The notes: generated by a model not told the origin, from the letters alone. A stretch of DNA of 22,887 nucleotides from Chloroflexota bacterium (GCA_015478675.1 JADMIH010000048.1:1-22887); one strand, 5' to 3'; positions 1 to 7,604 are shown, counted from the stretch's first letter. Numbers and translations: made by a program.

Positions 1-509
1 GCGAAGGTGGCATTCAGGCCCGAGGGTGGGCGCATAACGCCCAGGCAGTTCGGTCCTACCAGCCTGATGTTGCCCCGTCGCGCCTGCTCCAGCACCTGCC
101 GCTCCAGCTCCACACCCGCAGGCCCTGTCTCCTTGAAACCTGCTGAGATAATGATAGCCCCTCTTACACCTTTCTCGACGCACTCTGCCATTATGGCTGG
201 TACGGTGGAAGCGGGAGTGACAATCACTGCCAGGTCTACCGGGTCGGCAATGGCTGCGAGGCTGGCATATGCCTTCACGCCCAGGATGCTGGCACGCTTG
301 GGGTTGACCGGGTAGACTGTGCCTCCGAAGGGACTGCTGATCAGGTTCCATAGGATCGTGCGCCCGACGGAGTCCGCCTTTTCGCTCGCGCCGATCACGG
401 CTACCGAGCGTGGCTCAAGGATAGCGTTCAGCGGGTGACGCTCGTACTTGAGGACATCGTGGGCTGGGGCCACCGGACTTTCGACCGGCGGGTGTGTGCT
501 TGTCATCAT
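1..509 (-). CDS. ADP-forming acyl-CoA synthetase, CoA-binding N-terminal part (partial)
   Basis: Reading the minus strand from the ATG at 509 (a second in-frame ATG follows at 506) gives 169 residues with no stop before the window edge, so the 3' end lies outside. About residues 27-130 form a CoA-binding Rossmann fold of the succinyl-CoA synthetase alpha/acetate-CoA ligase (ADP-forming) superfamily: the dinucleotide-type motif SVAVIGAS, then YPVNPKR, a [10 protein letters not shown] strand, and GPNCLGV near the edge. In the family this domain is followed by a ligase-CoA domain, an ATP-grasp domain, and sometimes a GNAT acetyltransferase domain; which of these is present cannot be seen. The enzyme interconverts acyl-CoA and acid with ATP formation, or acts as a protein acetyltransferase. 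An in-frame TAA at 534-536 excludes a longer N-terminus. The ribosome binding site directly before the ATG is poor. Confidence 0.9.
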   Translation of the reverse strand, partial: MMTSTHPPVESPVAPAHDVLKYERHPLNAILEPRSVAVIGASEKADSVGRTILWNLISSPFGGTVYPVNPKRASILGVKAYASLAAIADPVDLAVIVTPASTVPAIMAECVEKGVRGAIIISAGFKETGPAGVELERQVLEQARRGNIRLVGPNCLGVMRPPSGLNATF

Positions 510-543
510 GGTATCGTTATTCGGCCCTCTGACTTAGTGCCCG

Positions 544-570
544 TTAGCTGGTAGGGGCCATCTCCTCCTT
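544..570 (-). other. Strong Shine-Dalgarno with five-codon minicistron upstream of the acyl-CoA synthetase
   Basis: On the minus strand a textbook AAGGAGG (570-564) is followed two bases later by an ATG (561-559) that opens the five-codon reading frame MAPTS, ending at TAA (546-544). The annotated gene start lies about 35 nt beyond this stop. A TATATT/TATTAT -10-like element (582-575) lies directly before the AAGGAGG, so the motif may instead sit at the very 5' end of the mRNA. The spacing to the ATG is shorter than usual, so this may be only a relic. Confidence 0.25.
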
Positions 571-637
571 ATCCATAATATAGAGTACATTCTACTTCCG
601 TACGGTGTTTGTCCGATGTGCCCTATTCAGCAAGCGC

Positions 638-688
638 AACAGCCCGAAGGACTACGCTGTCAAGACTGGTGTCGTCCTTCGGGCTGTT
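638..688. terminator. Perfect 15-bp inverted repeat, probable transcription terminator
   Basis: AACAGCCCGAAGGAC (638-652) is perfectly complementary to GTCCTTCGGGCTGTT (674-688), with a 21-nt loop. It lies between the small minus-strand gene ending at 812 and the minus-strand acyl-CoA synthetase start at 509, so it could end the transcript coming from the right. The T run after either arm is only two to three bases, so termination efficiency is uncertain. The rest of 689-811 shows nothing recognisable. Confidence 0.55.
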
Positions 689-811
689 TGGCCACGATGA
701 GCTTCCAGGAGCGAATATGGTGCCTGGCCGCCGACCTGCCGGTGGATTGGCGCAGTTAAGTTCTTTGCCTTAAGCCCACAGGGTCGTGTCGGCATGATAT
801 CCTGCCGCGTC

Positions 812-940
812 CTAGAGTGACGATCTGACGCGACATTCCATCAGTCGCGAGTTGCCGATGCCGTGCCGACTGTCGACTCCGTAGCGCAACGCCAGTATAT
901 CCAGCGCGATAAGCGCTATGATGAATACCAGGAATTCCAT
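812..940 (-). CDS. Small single-pass membrane protein, 42 residues
   Basis: ATG at 940 is preceded by an excellent ribosome binding site (GGGAGGTAAGAG directly before the start). The product is 42 residues and ends at TAG (812-814). Residues 2-20 form a continuous hydrophobic helix with one Asp near its end (MEFLVFIIALIALDILALRY), followed by a hydrophilic tail with GVDSRHG and several Arg. A peptide of this type would sit in the membrane with the basic tail probably in the cytoplasm. No family name is recognised. The strong SD and the typical hydrophobic-then-basic layout argue it is real. It shares direction with the DUF6166 gene 122 nt upstream and may be co-transcribed with it. Confidence 0.65.
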   Translation of the reverse strand: MEFLVFIIALIALDILALRYGVDSRHGIGNSRLMECRVRSSL

Positions 941-1062
941 CTCTTACCTCCCTTTCTCTAAACGTGACTTTCGATGCATACTCGGCAGCTACGGCACCAC
1001 GTGCGCCGAGCGGCAGGCAAGCCTTCCCTACTCGGAACCAGAAACCTTCAGTGACATACCAC

Positions 1063-1536
1063 TTAAGCTAGAGCTCGTTTTCGGAACAGGGTGGCGGCCA
1101 GCTTCGCTCTTTCCTTCCAATTGCGTATTGCCCGACGGCGCGTTTTCGCCTGGGCAGGACTTGCCCCTTCAGTTGGATACGCCCTGTGCTCTCTTTGCTC
1201 GTCCGGGGTGTTCGACCACCCTACATCGTGCAGCCAGGCCTGGATCTCTGCTTCGCTCAGTTGCCAGCACTCGCCCTCACATATAGGCACCGGCAACTGA
1301 GCGACAATATCGGTGGTGAAGCCTCTGTAGAGCGCCCATGGAGGCTCTCCCCCGCTGACCAGCCAGAGCATGGCGCGGGCAAGTTCCGTGGAGTGCGGCC
1401 CCGCCTGGTCCCAACTATACCCTTCGTGCCAACGCCTCACACTGCGCGTGAGGCGTTGCCGCTCGCCGTTTTGCTCCACGTACACATCGCTCCCACCCGC
1501 GGGACCGCGCCCGACGCCTACGAATATTCTGCTCAT
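1063..1536 (-). CDS. DUF6166-type protein
   Basis: The start is placed at the ATG at 1536 because AAAGGAGG lies eight bases upstream; the frame stays open to a TTG at 1674, but that has no good ribosome binding site. The product is 157 residues, beginning MSRIFVGVGRG. A central block with WHEGYSWDQAGPHSTELARAML, then an ALYRGF segment and WQLSEAEIQAWL, matches the layout of DUF6166 proteins as I remember the family, whose function is unknown. The C-terminal 45 residues are basic (AKTRRRAIRNWKERAK). It is transcribed from a promoter with tandem TAAG-type repeats (1702-1778), leaving a leader of about 160 nt. That promoter architecture is shared with the DksA-like gene at 7629-8087, which suggests joint regulation. 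Confidence 0.75.
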   Translation of the reverse strand: MSRIFVGVGRGPAGGSDVYVEQNGERQRLTRSVRRWHEGYSWDQAGPHSTELARAMLWLVSGGEPPWALYRGFTTDIVAQLPVPICEGECWQLSEAEIQAWLHDVGWSNTPDEQREHRAYPTEGASPAQAKTRRRAIRNWKERAKLAATLFRKRALA

Positions 1537-1701
1537 GAGATCCTCCTTTGAATTAAACTTCCCCCGGCAATTCACAGCTGTGTAGTGGGCTGACGTGCCA
1601 CATTGGAGTTGAGGACCGGGGGGGCAGCGAATCTCGCGCCTTCGTCTATTGCCGGGAACTTTGCTTTCTTTCAATACTTCTCTTACTGTCCTTCACTACT
1701 A

Positions 1702-1778
1702 ATTATAAGGGAGGAGTCTTAAGATACCGCTAAGAAGATACTAAGATTGGAGCAGAAATGTGATGAGCTTGCGTTAAG
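1702..1778 (-). promoter_or_regulatory. Promoter with 11-bp-phased direct repeats (OmpR/PhoB-type operator), copy A
   Basis: On the minus strand a perfect -10 box TATAAT (1707-1702) is preceded, 10 nt upstream, by CTTAAG (1723-1718) instead of a -35 box. Plus-strand TAAG cores start at 1720, 1731 and 1742, exactly 11 bp apart, and another core starts at 1775, three further 11-bp steps away. Tandem direct repeats at 11-bp intervals replacing the -35 element are the known arrangement of activator sites for OmpR/PhoB-family response regulators. It drives the DUF6166 gene. The gap 1537-2053 also holds the hairpin at 1897-1930 and the 13-mer at 1870-1882, and no other gene. Confidence 0.7.
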
Positions 1779-1869
1779 ATAGGGGGCACGGGTCCGGGCA
1801 GGCGTCGAAGCTGTCAAGAGAGTAACATGAAGAGAGTAAGCGACAGCCGGTGGTCGTGAGCAAGAGATG

Positions 1870-1882
1870 GCATGACCGAGGG
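1870..1882. repeat. 13-mer shared with 8311-8323
   Basis: GCATGACCGAGGG here and GCGTGACCGAGGG at 8311-8323 differ at one base. Each lies 70-130 bp beyond the tandem TAAG repeats of its region, on the side away from the gene. In both places GGTGGTC occurs upstream and CCAG downstream. It may be part of the same regulatory module, or a remnant of a duplicated segment. Confidence 0.45.
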
Positions 1883-1896
1883 GGTTACTGCCAGTT

Positions 1897-1930
1897 ACTA
1901 CCACCTGCGGAAAAGGTGTATGCTGGTAGT
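1897..1930. other. Nested hairpin upstream of pyruvate kinase
   Basis: ACTACC (1897-1902) pairs with GGTAGT (1925-1930), and inside it ACCT (1903-1906) pairs with AGGT (1914-1917), leaving an asymmetric internal bulge. It lies about 125 bp before the pyruvate kinase start. It could be part of an untranslated leader or an operator. No known riboswitch class is recognised. Confidence 0.3.
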
Positions 1931-2053
1931 GGTCAGCCTCATGCGGAGTGCGCTCGATATGCCGCGGGTCGCTGTTACCACCTGAGTTGAGCCAGATCGG
2001 CAGCAGAGCAGTAGCGGCATTACATGGATCCCAAATCCACCTAGAGGTTATCC

Positions 2054-3619
2054 ATGAATCCTATGCACCCCGTGCACCCCGTGCGTCCCAGGCAGCCACG
2101 AACAAAAATAGTTGCCACCATAGGCCCCGCCTGCTGGGACGAGCCGGTATTGCGGGCCCTGTTGACCGCTGGCGTAAGCGTGGCCCGGTTCAACTTCTCG
2201 CACGCAGAGCATAAGCAGACCGCTCGCACGATCGCACTGGTCCGCCGCATCGCGAATGAAGCTGACCTCAACGTTGCAATCCTCGCCGACCTGCAGGGCC
2301 CGCGCGTGCGAGTAGGCGTGCTGCCACAGGGGGTGGCGCTCACGCCCGGCAGCGTAGTCACGCTCGACAGCCGTGCCACCGCCTTTAGTCCGGGTATTAT
2401 ACCGGTAGACTACGCGGGGCTCGCTGCCGACGTGCAGCCAGGTGATGTCATCCTTCTGGACGAGGGGCTCATGTCCCTCAAGGTAGAGGGTACGGAGCCT
2501 GAGGCAGGGCGGATCGTCTGCAGCGTGGTAGTTGGAGGCTTGCTTACCTCTAACAAGGGCATCAACGTGCCCAACAGGTCCCTGGGCGTGCCCACGATAA
2601 CCGAGAAGGATCGCCACGACCTCTCGTTCGCAATAGAGCACGGGGCGGATATGGTTGCTCTATCGTTCGTGCGCAGCGGTGCCGACATCGAGGAGGGGCT
2701 AAGGCTGGTGGCTGCCCTGACCGACCGCTACATCCCGATCATCGCCAAGATCGAAAGCGCAACAGCGGTTGACAACTTCGCGGAGATACTCGCCGCGGCT
2801 GACGGGGTGATGGTTGCGCGGGGAGATATGGGGGTTGAGATGCCCCCCGAGGTGCTGCCCGCGATACAAAAGCGCATCATCGCAGCCTGTAACCTGGCCG
2901 CAAAGCCCGTAATCACGGCTACCCAGATGCTCGACTCGATGATCCGCAACCCGCGCCCAACCCGCGCAGAGGCTACCGACGTGGCTAATGCTGTGCTTGA
3001 CGGCACCGACGGTATAATGCTTTCCGGCGAGACCGCCAACGGCAAATACCCCATCGAGGCTGCACAGACGATGGCCCGCATCGCTCTGGAAGCTGAGAAG
3101 CTGTTCGACTACGAAGGCTGGGCCGACAAAATCTCAAGTGAGAAAGAGAGCACCGGGGGTAGCGCATCAGGCCAATCGGGCATTTCGGTAGTGAGGAGTG
3201 AGGGTCATTCCAATCTCACACCCACCAGCAACCAGGAGATCGCTGAAATACTATGCCAGGCCGCCGACCGCATCAGCGACAGGCTCCAGGCCAGGGCCAT
3301 CATAGCTCTCACCCGCACAGGTACGAGCGCCCGCCTCATCTCGAAGTATCGCCCACGCAGCAACCTCATCGCCGTCACCGACAACCCCGATACGTGCAAG
3401 ACCCTGGCGGTCTGCTGGGGCGTGAGCGTGCTAAAGCTGGACCGCTACAGTGGTACCCTCTCCGCTATGTCCGCCGCCGAGCACACTGCCATCGAGCAAG
3501 GTATGATCGCCGAAGGCGACCTGCTGGTCTTCATCGGCGGCCTGGGCCTGCCTTTTGCGGGCCAGACCAACCTGCTCAAGGTGCAAATTGCCGGCGCTCC
3601 TTATGAAACGCCCGCATGA
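2054..3619 (+). CDS. pyk: Pyruvate kinase
   Basis: A 521-residue protein that transfers phosphate from phosphoenolpyruvate to ADP in the last step of glycolysis. The barrel domain starts at RTKIVATIGPA (about 16) with ARFNFSH and DLQGPRVRVG; a B domain follows (about 88-175). The family signature IIAKIESATAVDNF contains Lys232 and Glu234, MVARGDMGVE contains Asp258, and ATQMLDSMIRNPRPTRAEA is near 288-306. The C-terminal allosteric-type domain starts near 395 with ALTRTGTSARLISKYRPR. Two oddities: the N-terminus carries a short His-Pro repeat (MNPMHPVHPVRP) that reflects repeated 9-base units, and a hydrophilic Ser/Gly/Glu-rich insert (about 357-394) separates the barrel from the C-terminal domain. 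The ribosome binding site is weak (AGAGGTT). It converges with the receiver gene on the hairpin at 3704-3745. Confidence 0.97.
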   Translation: MNPMHPVHPVRPRQPRTKIVATIGPACWDEPVLRALLTAGVSVARFNFSHAEHKQTARTIALVRRIANEADLNVAILADLQGPRVRVGVLPQGVALTPGSVVTLDSRATAFSPGIIPVDYAGLAADVQPGDVILLDEGLMSLKVEGTEPEAGRIVCSVVVGGLLTSNKGINVPNRSLGVPTITEKDRHDLSFAIEHGADMVALSFVRSGADIEEGLRLVAALTDRYIPIIAKIESATAVDNFAEILAAADGVMVARGDMGVEMPPEVLPAIQKRIIAACNLAAKPVITATQMLDSMIRNPRPTRAEATDVANAVLDGTDGIMLSGETANGKYPIEAAQTMARIALEAEKLFDYEGWADKISSEKESTGGSASGQSGISVVRSEGHSNLTPTSNQEIAEILCQAADRISDRLQARAIIALTRTGTSARLISKYRPRSNLIAVTDNPDTCKTLAVCWGVSVLKLDRYSGTLSAMSAAEHTAIEQGMIAEGDLLVFIGGLGLPFAGQTNLLKVQIAGAPYETPA

Positions 3620-3703
3620 TTGACGCTGAGGAACCCCATTTCTAATCTACGCTCTACTCCATAGGGTGTTCGCTACAATTATCCCTGGGTATAATGAAAA
3701 GTC

Positions 3704-3745
3704 ACTAACTCCGCCGGGCAGAGATATCCGTCCGGCGGAGTTAGT
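3704..3745. terminator. Bidirectional terminator shared by pyk and the receiver gene
   Basis: ACTAACTCCGCCGG (3704-3717) and CCGGCGGAGTTAGT (3732-3745) form a perfect 14-bp stem with a 14-nt loop. On the minus strand the stem is followed by GACTTTTCATT, giving a usable T run. The right arm overlaps the stop codon of the minus-strand receiver gene (3741-3743), so the two convergent genes end in one hairpin. Confidence 0.85.
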
Positions 3746-4244
3746 CTGTGTCATAGGCGCCGACCACATCCAGCACCATAGTATCTTTGTCTGCCTTATT
3801 GGGCTTCGCACAGAGCGCTAAGACCTTGCTCCCGCCGCCTAGACTTTCTCGAACCGCGGCAAGGAGAGCATCAATATCGAAGGGTTTCTCAATTACAAGG
3901 CAGCCCATAGCGCTGAGGCTTTCTTGCCTTGCGCGGAGTCCTCGCATATCGGCCGAGCAGATTATGGCTGGCATGCAGGCTGTTTTGGGGTTGTGTCTCA
4001 GCTTGTCGAGTGCCAGCCAGCCGTCCCCCTGGCGCTCGAGCGTGATATCCAGAATCGCGAGGTCGGGAAGAGTCTGGACTATCTCCTCGTAGACATTCTT
4101 TGCATGCTGCAATAGAGTGACTGAGTAGGCTTCGCCCTGCAACAAATCTTGCATCAGCGCAGCGATGCTGCTGTCGTCGTCAGCAACAAAAATGCGAGCC
4201 CGTTCCAGGTTGATCGGCACTGGCAATGTCATTTGGCCGGTCAT
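3741..4244 (-). CDS. Stand-alone response-regulator receiver protein
   Basis: The start is placed at the ATG at 4244, which has GGGAGGG eight bases upstream; an in-frame start 18 codons further up lacks this. The product is 167 residues and essentially one CheY-like receiver domain: acidic pocket DDD at 22-24, phospho-acceptor Asp66 in DLAILDI, Ser97 in IICSADM, and conserved Lys120 in IEKPFD. After the receiver, about 35 residues remain with no DNA-binding or enzymatic domain, so it probably acts through protein contacts, as single-domain regulators do. No kinase gene is adjacent; the nearest in the window is the histidine kinase at 8501-9634. Confidence 0.88.
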   Translation of the reverse strand: MTGQMTLPVPINLERARIFVADDDSSIAALMQDLLQGEAYSVTLLQHAKNVYEEIVQTLPDLAILDITLERQGDGWLALDKLRHNPKTACMPAIICSADMRGLRARQESLSAMGCLVIEKPFDIDALLAAVRESLGGGSKVLALCAKPNKADKDTMVLDVVGAYDTD

Positions 4245-4365
4245 GGGTAGCGCCCTCCCGAAAAGATTGATATGTAAGGTGAATATGGTGTATACCACGC
4301 AGTCGCAGAGCCAGCGACTATGTCTGGCCCTGCTTCTACAGTGACGCCGTACCAGGTGTCTGCCA

Positions 4366-5397
4366 TCAAGGAGTGGCCGACAGGGAGCTTTCGGTCAGGC
4401 GGCCCGCGAGCGTAGCCGCAACTTCCGCGAGCCTGGTGGCGTAACCCATTTCGTTGTCGTACCAGGTGGCCATCGAAATGAGTGAGTCGCCCAAAACCTG
4501 TGTCAGCGGCAGATCTACAAGCGAGGAAAGTGAGTCGCCAACTACGCGGCTTGAAGCGTATTCTTTCTCCAGGACACCCATGATGCCCTTGAGTTGGGGG
4601 GAAGATGCCGCCGCTCGGAAAGCGTCCTTTACTTTATCGGTGGAGACCGCTTGCTCTGCCAGCACAGTAACCTCAACTATGCTTCCGGTCCGCACAGGTA
4701 CTCTGTAGGCCTTGCCGGTGACATTCAAGTCCGGCCAAATGAACTTCAGACCCTGAGCAGCGCCTGACGAAGAGGGGATGATATTCTCCGCAGCTGCCCA
4801 CGAGTCCCTTCTGTGACGCATCGGCTGGTCAGTCAGCGCTTGTGAGGCGGTATATGCGTGCACCGTTGAGAAAAAGCCCATCCGTATCCCGAAGTTTTCG
4901 CGGATCACTTTGATTACGGGGGCCAGGGCGTTAGTAGTGCAGCTCGCCATGCTGACGATCCTATGTTCCCTCGGATCATACGAGTCGAGATTGATGCCGG
5001 CAAGCAAAAGCGCGTCGCAGTCTTGCAGACTCTTACTGTTAGCGCTCACCAGTACCATCCTGGCTCCGCGGTCGAGGTGTGCCTGAGCGCCTGCCCTGGT
5101 GGTGGCCCTGCCCGTACAATCTATCACAACGTCTACCCCTAGACTGCCCCAATCGGGAATAGACTCCGCCGAGTTGAAGTACGGGATCTTCTTATCGCCT
5201 ATCAGGAACTTGCCGTCTTCGAATGCAACCGGCTCAGGCCAGATGCCGTAGTTACTGTCTACGGCGAAGAGCTCGGCCAGGGTAGCGGGATCCTGGATAT
5301 CCGAGATCGCGGCGGGTACGAACAAACCCCTGGACAAAGCCACTCTGACTGTGGAGCGACCGATCCTGCCAAATCCGTGAATTGCTATCTTAGTCAT
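4366..5397 (-). CDS. gap: Glyceraldehyde-3-phosphate dehydrogenase, type I, divergent
   Basis: A 343-residue NAD(P)-dependent dehydrogenase of the GAPDH family, which converts glyceraldehyde 3-phosphate to 1,3-bisphosphoglycerate. The N-terminal Rossmann motif IHGFGRIGRS is followed by Asp33 at the end of the second strand, suggesting NAD preference. The catalytic Cys153 lies in ASCTTNALAP and the partner His180 in STVHAYT. AAAENIIPSSSGAA and WYDNEMGYATR are also present. Departures from the classic enzyme are visible: SNASCTTNC is SMASCTTNA here, and the usual RVPTPNVSVVDL is RVPVRTGSIVEV. The gene is not next to phosphoglycerate kinase. A specialised, biosynthetic or erythrose-4-phosphate role cannot be excluded. 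The ribosome binding site GGAGG lies 13 nt before the ATG. Confidence 0.9.
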   Translation of the reverse strand: MTKIAIHGFGRIGRSTVRVALSRGLFVPAAISDIQDPATLAELFAVDSNYGIWPEPVAFEDGKFLIGDKKIPYFNSAESIPDWGSLGVDVVIDCTGRATTRAGAQAHLDRGARMVLVSANSKSLQDCDALLLAGINLDSYDPREHRIVSMASCTTNALAPVIKVIRENFGIRMGFFSTVHAYTASQALTDQPMRHRRDSWAAAENIIPSSSGAAQGLKFIWPDLNVTGKAYRVPVRTGSIVEVTVLAEQAVSTDKVKDAFRAAASSPQLKGIMGVLEKEYASSRVVGDSLSSLVDLPLTQVLGDSLISMATWYDNEMGYATRLAEVAATLAGRLTESSLSATP

Positions 5398-5530
5398 TAT
5401 TTTCTAATTGCCTCCTATATTCATTACCTTATTGCCAGAGGGTTCTCCCCAGGAGTCGATGCTATCCCTATGCCAAGTACGCAGACCTTGCACCAGTCTG
5501 TGGTCGGCAGTGCTGAGAATGCAATCACGA

Positions 5531-5923
5531 TCAGTACGCCCATTGCCCCAGAGGATAGTCCGAGGGCGTCTCGTAGCCCCTGTAGCCGTCGCGCCTCCAG
5601 ACGCGTGCCAGATCATCGCCATCGGTGTCCGCATAGGTGAGCCACAGGATAGTCTCAGCCTTTTCGGGGGCTACAAGTTTCATCCCGTCCAGCTCTCCGT
5701 AGTAGGGAGTGCGCCTGAGCCACCCTCCCAGCTCAGAGCGTACCCTATATAGCTCGCCGTCTCTGCCTTCGATCACCCATTCGAGGTGCAAAGGCGTACC
5801 GTCCCCCAGCCTGAGTGGCGAATCCTCGGCGCAGTACACCCTTTGCGCTACCTTTGGTGTGATGTCCGTTTCAGATATCAGTGGTGGTTGGTCCACCATA
5901 TCGCTTACCATTTCGCGTATCAT
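5531..5923 (-). CDS. Hypothetical protein, 130 residues
   Basis: No family is recognised. The protein is acidic and soluble, without a signal peptide or membrane helix. Its middle (about 28-90) alternates short strands and turns: RVYCAEDSPLRLGDGTPLHL, WVIEGRDGELYRVRSELGGW and GELDGMKLVAPEKAETILWL. This suggests a small beta-rich fold. The C-terminus has many Tyr, Arg and Asp. The likely start is the ATG at 5923, with AAGGATAAGG about 10 nt upstream; a Met four residues in is an alternative. An in-frame TAA directly abuts the ATG. It lies between GAPDH and glutamate dehydrogenase on the same strand and may be part of that transcript. Confidence 0.6.
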   Translation of the reverse strand: MIREMVSDMVDQPPLISETDITPKVAQRVYCAEDSPLRLGDGTPLHLEWVIEGRDGELYRVRSELGGWLRRTPYYGELDGMKLVAPEKAETILWLTYADTDGDDLARVWRRDGYRGYETPSDYPLGQWAY

Positions 5924-6031
5924 TTATCTTGCCTTATCCTTTCTCTTCATGACGCAATCCGTCACGTAACTCTTCGCCTGCCATGCCGGTAAGTCTAGCG
6001 CCGGCTCGAAATTACCGTGCACATTCCCCAT
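5924..6031 (-). CDS. Possible small protein, 35 residues
   Basis: ATG at 6031 has AGGCGG about seven bases upstream and reads 35 codons to a TAA that directly abuts the ATG of the next gene (5923) in the same frame. The product begins MGNVHGNFEPALDLPAWQ and ends with a basic MKRKDKAR. It fills the gap between glutamate dehydrogenase and the hypothetical gene exactly. No homology is recognised. It may be a genuine small gene, or the old N-terminus of the following gene cut off by a stop. Confidence 0.35.
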   Translation of the reverse strand: MGNVHGNFEPALDLPAWQAKSYVTDCVMKRKDKAR

Positions 6032-6065
6032 ATGGCGCCGCCTGTGCTTCGCTGGCAGTTCGGAG

Positions 6066-7493
6066 CTAGCGGACTATACCCCGTGGGTCGAGTGCGTCAG
6101 CGACGCGCTGGATACCGAGCATAAAGGCCCCCGTACGGAGGTCGACGTGGTGAAGGCTGCTGAAGTTCCATACATCGTCGAAACTGCGCGCCATTACTTC
6201 CTCCAGGCGCTCGCGCACAGTGTCGAGGTCCCAGTAGTAATTGTGCTCATTCTGCACCCACTCAAAGTAGGAGACCACCACCCCGCCGGCGTTCGCCAGG
6301 ATGTCAGGCACCACGAGCACACCTCTGTCCGTGAGTGCGCGGTCAGCCTCCGGAGTGGTCGGGCCGTTTGCCCCCTCAACGATGGCTTTGGCCCTGATTC
6401 GGTCAACGTTGGCACCCGTTATCTGGTCCTCCATTGCGGCGGGGATAAGCACATCCACTTCCAGGTAGAGCAGCTCCTCGTTGGTGATAGGCTCGGCGTC
6501 GCCCCTGAATCCTTCGAGCAGGTGATTCGGCGAGTTGGTGACATGCTTGAGTAGACCGGCCACGTCAAGGCCGCCCGGATTGTAGAGGCCCCCTGAGATG
6601 TCGCTCACCGCCACTACTTTGCAGCCCATTTCGGCGAGTATTTGGGCTGTGTACGAACCCACCTTGCCGAAGCCCTGGATAGCCACCGTGGTGTTTTCGA
6701 GCTGCATAAAGGCTTTCTTCAGCATGCTGGCAGTGACCAGGGCCACGCCGCGCCCGGTAGCCTCCGAACGGCCATGCGACCCACCAAGCACCACAGGCTT
6801 CCCTGTGACTATGCCGAAGACGTTGTGGCCCGCGAGCGCGCTTGCGGCCTCCATCATCCAGGCCATAGTCTGCTCGTTGGTATTGACGTCGGGGGCGGGT
6901 ATGTCCTTGTGGGGGCCAATGATCGGCATTATGGCCTGGGTGTAACCTACTGTGAGCTGCCGCAGTTCGTCCTTGGACATGGTTGAGGGGTCGCAAATTA
7001 TGCCCCCCTTAGCGCCGCCGAAGGGAATGTTCACAACGGCGCACTTCCAGGTCATCAAGGAGGCAAGGCCCGCCACCTCTTCCAGGCTAACGTTCGGGTG
7101 ATAGCGTACACCCCCTTTACCGGGGCCGCGTACAGTGGAATGTTGCACGCGGCACCCCGCGAATACTTCTAGGCGACCGTCGTCCCGCACCACCGGCACG
7201 GACACCAGCATCTCGCGCTCGGGTCTCTCAAGCACGGCGCGTAGCCCGGGGTTGAGATTCAAGTGCTCAGCGGCCCTGTTGAAGTATTCGGTGGCGCTGT
7301 TGAGCAGCCCCTGCTCGTCGTCCATCACACGCAGCATAGCTTGCCGTGCATCGGAGATGGCTGCGCCCCGTCCCAGCCCCAGCCCCTGTCCATATCCGTT
7401 TTTGTGTCCGTTCCGGTTTGTCGGACGCTGTGGGTGCCGTTCGATAACGCTCTCGGAATGTATTACCCCTATGGAAGATTCTTTGATAACCAT
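6066..7493 (-). CDS. gdhA: Glutamate dehydrogenase (Glu/Leu/Phe/Val dehydrogenase family)
   Basis: A 475-residue amino-acid dehydrogenase that links glutamate to 2-oxoglutarate plus ammonia. The substrate domain shows GPGKGGVRYH (Lys126), MTWKCAVVNIPFGGAKGG (Lys150 and the catalytic Lys162) and DIPAPDVNTN (Asp202). The coenzyme domain starts with IQGFGKVGS (about 272-280) and ends with ANAGGVVVSYFEWVQN, typical of hexameric bacterial GDH. An extra 45-50 residue N-terminus (rich in Asn, Gly, His and Lys, with GYGQGLGLGRG) precedes the usual start of the family and looks disordered. The start is supported by AAGGAGGT nine bases upstream. The region upstream holds overlapping inverted repeats around this SD (7501-7525). 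Confidence 0.95.
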   Translation of the reverse strand: MVIKESSIGVIHSESVIERHPQRPTNRNGHKNGYGQGLGLGRGAAISDARQAMLRVMDDEQGLLNSATEYFNRAAEHLNLNPGLRAVLERPEREMLVSVPVVRDDGRLEVFAGCRVQHSTVRGPGKGGVRYHPNVSLEEVAGLASLMTWKCAVVNIPFGGAKGGIICDPSTMSKDELRQLTVGYTQAIMPIIGPHKDIPAPDVNTNEQTMAWMMEAASALAGHNVFGIVTGKPVVLGGSHGRSEATGRGVALVTASMLKKAFMQLENTTVAIQGFGKVGSYTAQILAEMGCKVVAVSDISGGLYNPGGLDVAGLLKHVTNSPNHLLEGFRGDAEPITNEELLYLEVDVLIPAAMEDQITGANVDRIRAKAIVEGANGPTTPEADRALTDRGVLVVPDILANAGGVVVSYFEWVQNEHNYYWDLDTVRERLEEVMARSFDDVWNFSSLHHVDLRTGAFMLGIQRVADALDPRGIVR

Positions 7494-7500
7494 TTGTAGT

Positions 7501-7525
7501 GTTACCTCCTTGTAACCTCGTTACA
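7501..7525 (-). promoter_or_regulatory. Alternative hairpins around the glutamate dehydrogenase ribosome binding site
   Basis: Three phased copies of the same 5-mer and its complement occur. On the minus strand TGTAAC-GAG-GTTACA (7525-7511) is a perfect 15-base inverted repeat. The same GTTAC can instead pair with GTAAC at 7505-7501, which puts the AAGGAG of the SD into a six-base loop. The two pairings exclude each other. It may be a simple translational switch or a palindromic operator. Confidence 0.35.
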
Positions 7526-7570
7526 TCAAGTGACTTAGGGTTGACAACGATACGCCTCACCCCGGAGGAT

Positions 7571-7604
7571 CGGGCACCGAGGACGGCATTGTCGACGGTG
7601 CCCG
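7571..7604. terminator. Hairpin between the DksA-like gene and glutamate dehydrogenase
   Basis: CGGGCACCG (7571-7579) and CGGTGCCCG (7596-7604) form a perfect 9-bp GC-rich stem with a 16-nt loop, 25 nt after the stop of the minus-strand DksA-like gene. There is no clear T run, so it could be a weak terminator or an mRNA 3' stabiliser. Confidence 0.45.

Noticed and set aside
4306..4324. Short hairpin AGTCGC...GCGACT downstream of GAPDH
   Set aside because: Only six base pairs and no T run; not strong enough to call a terminator.
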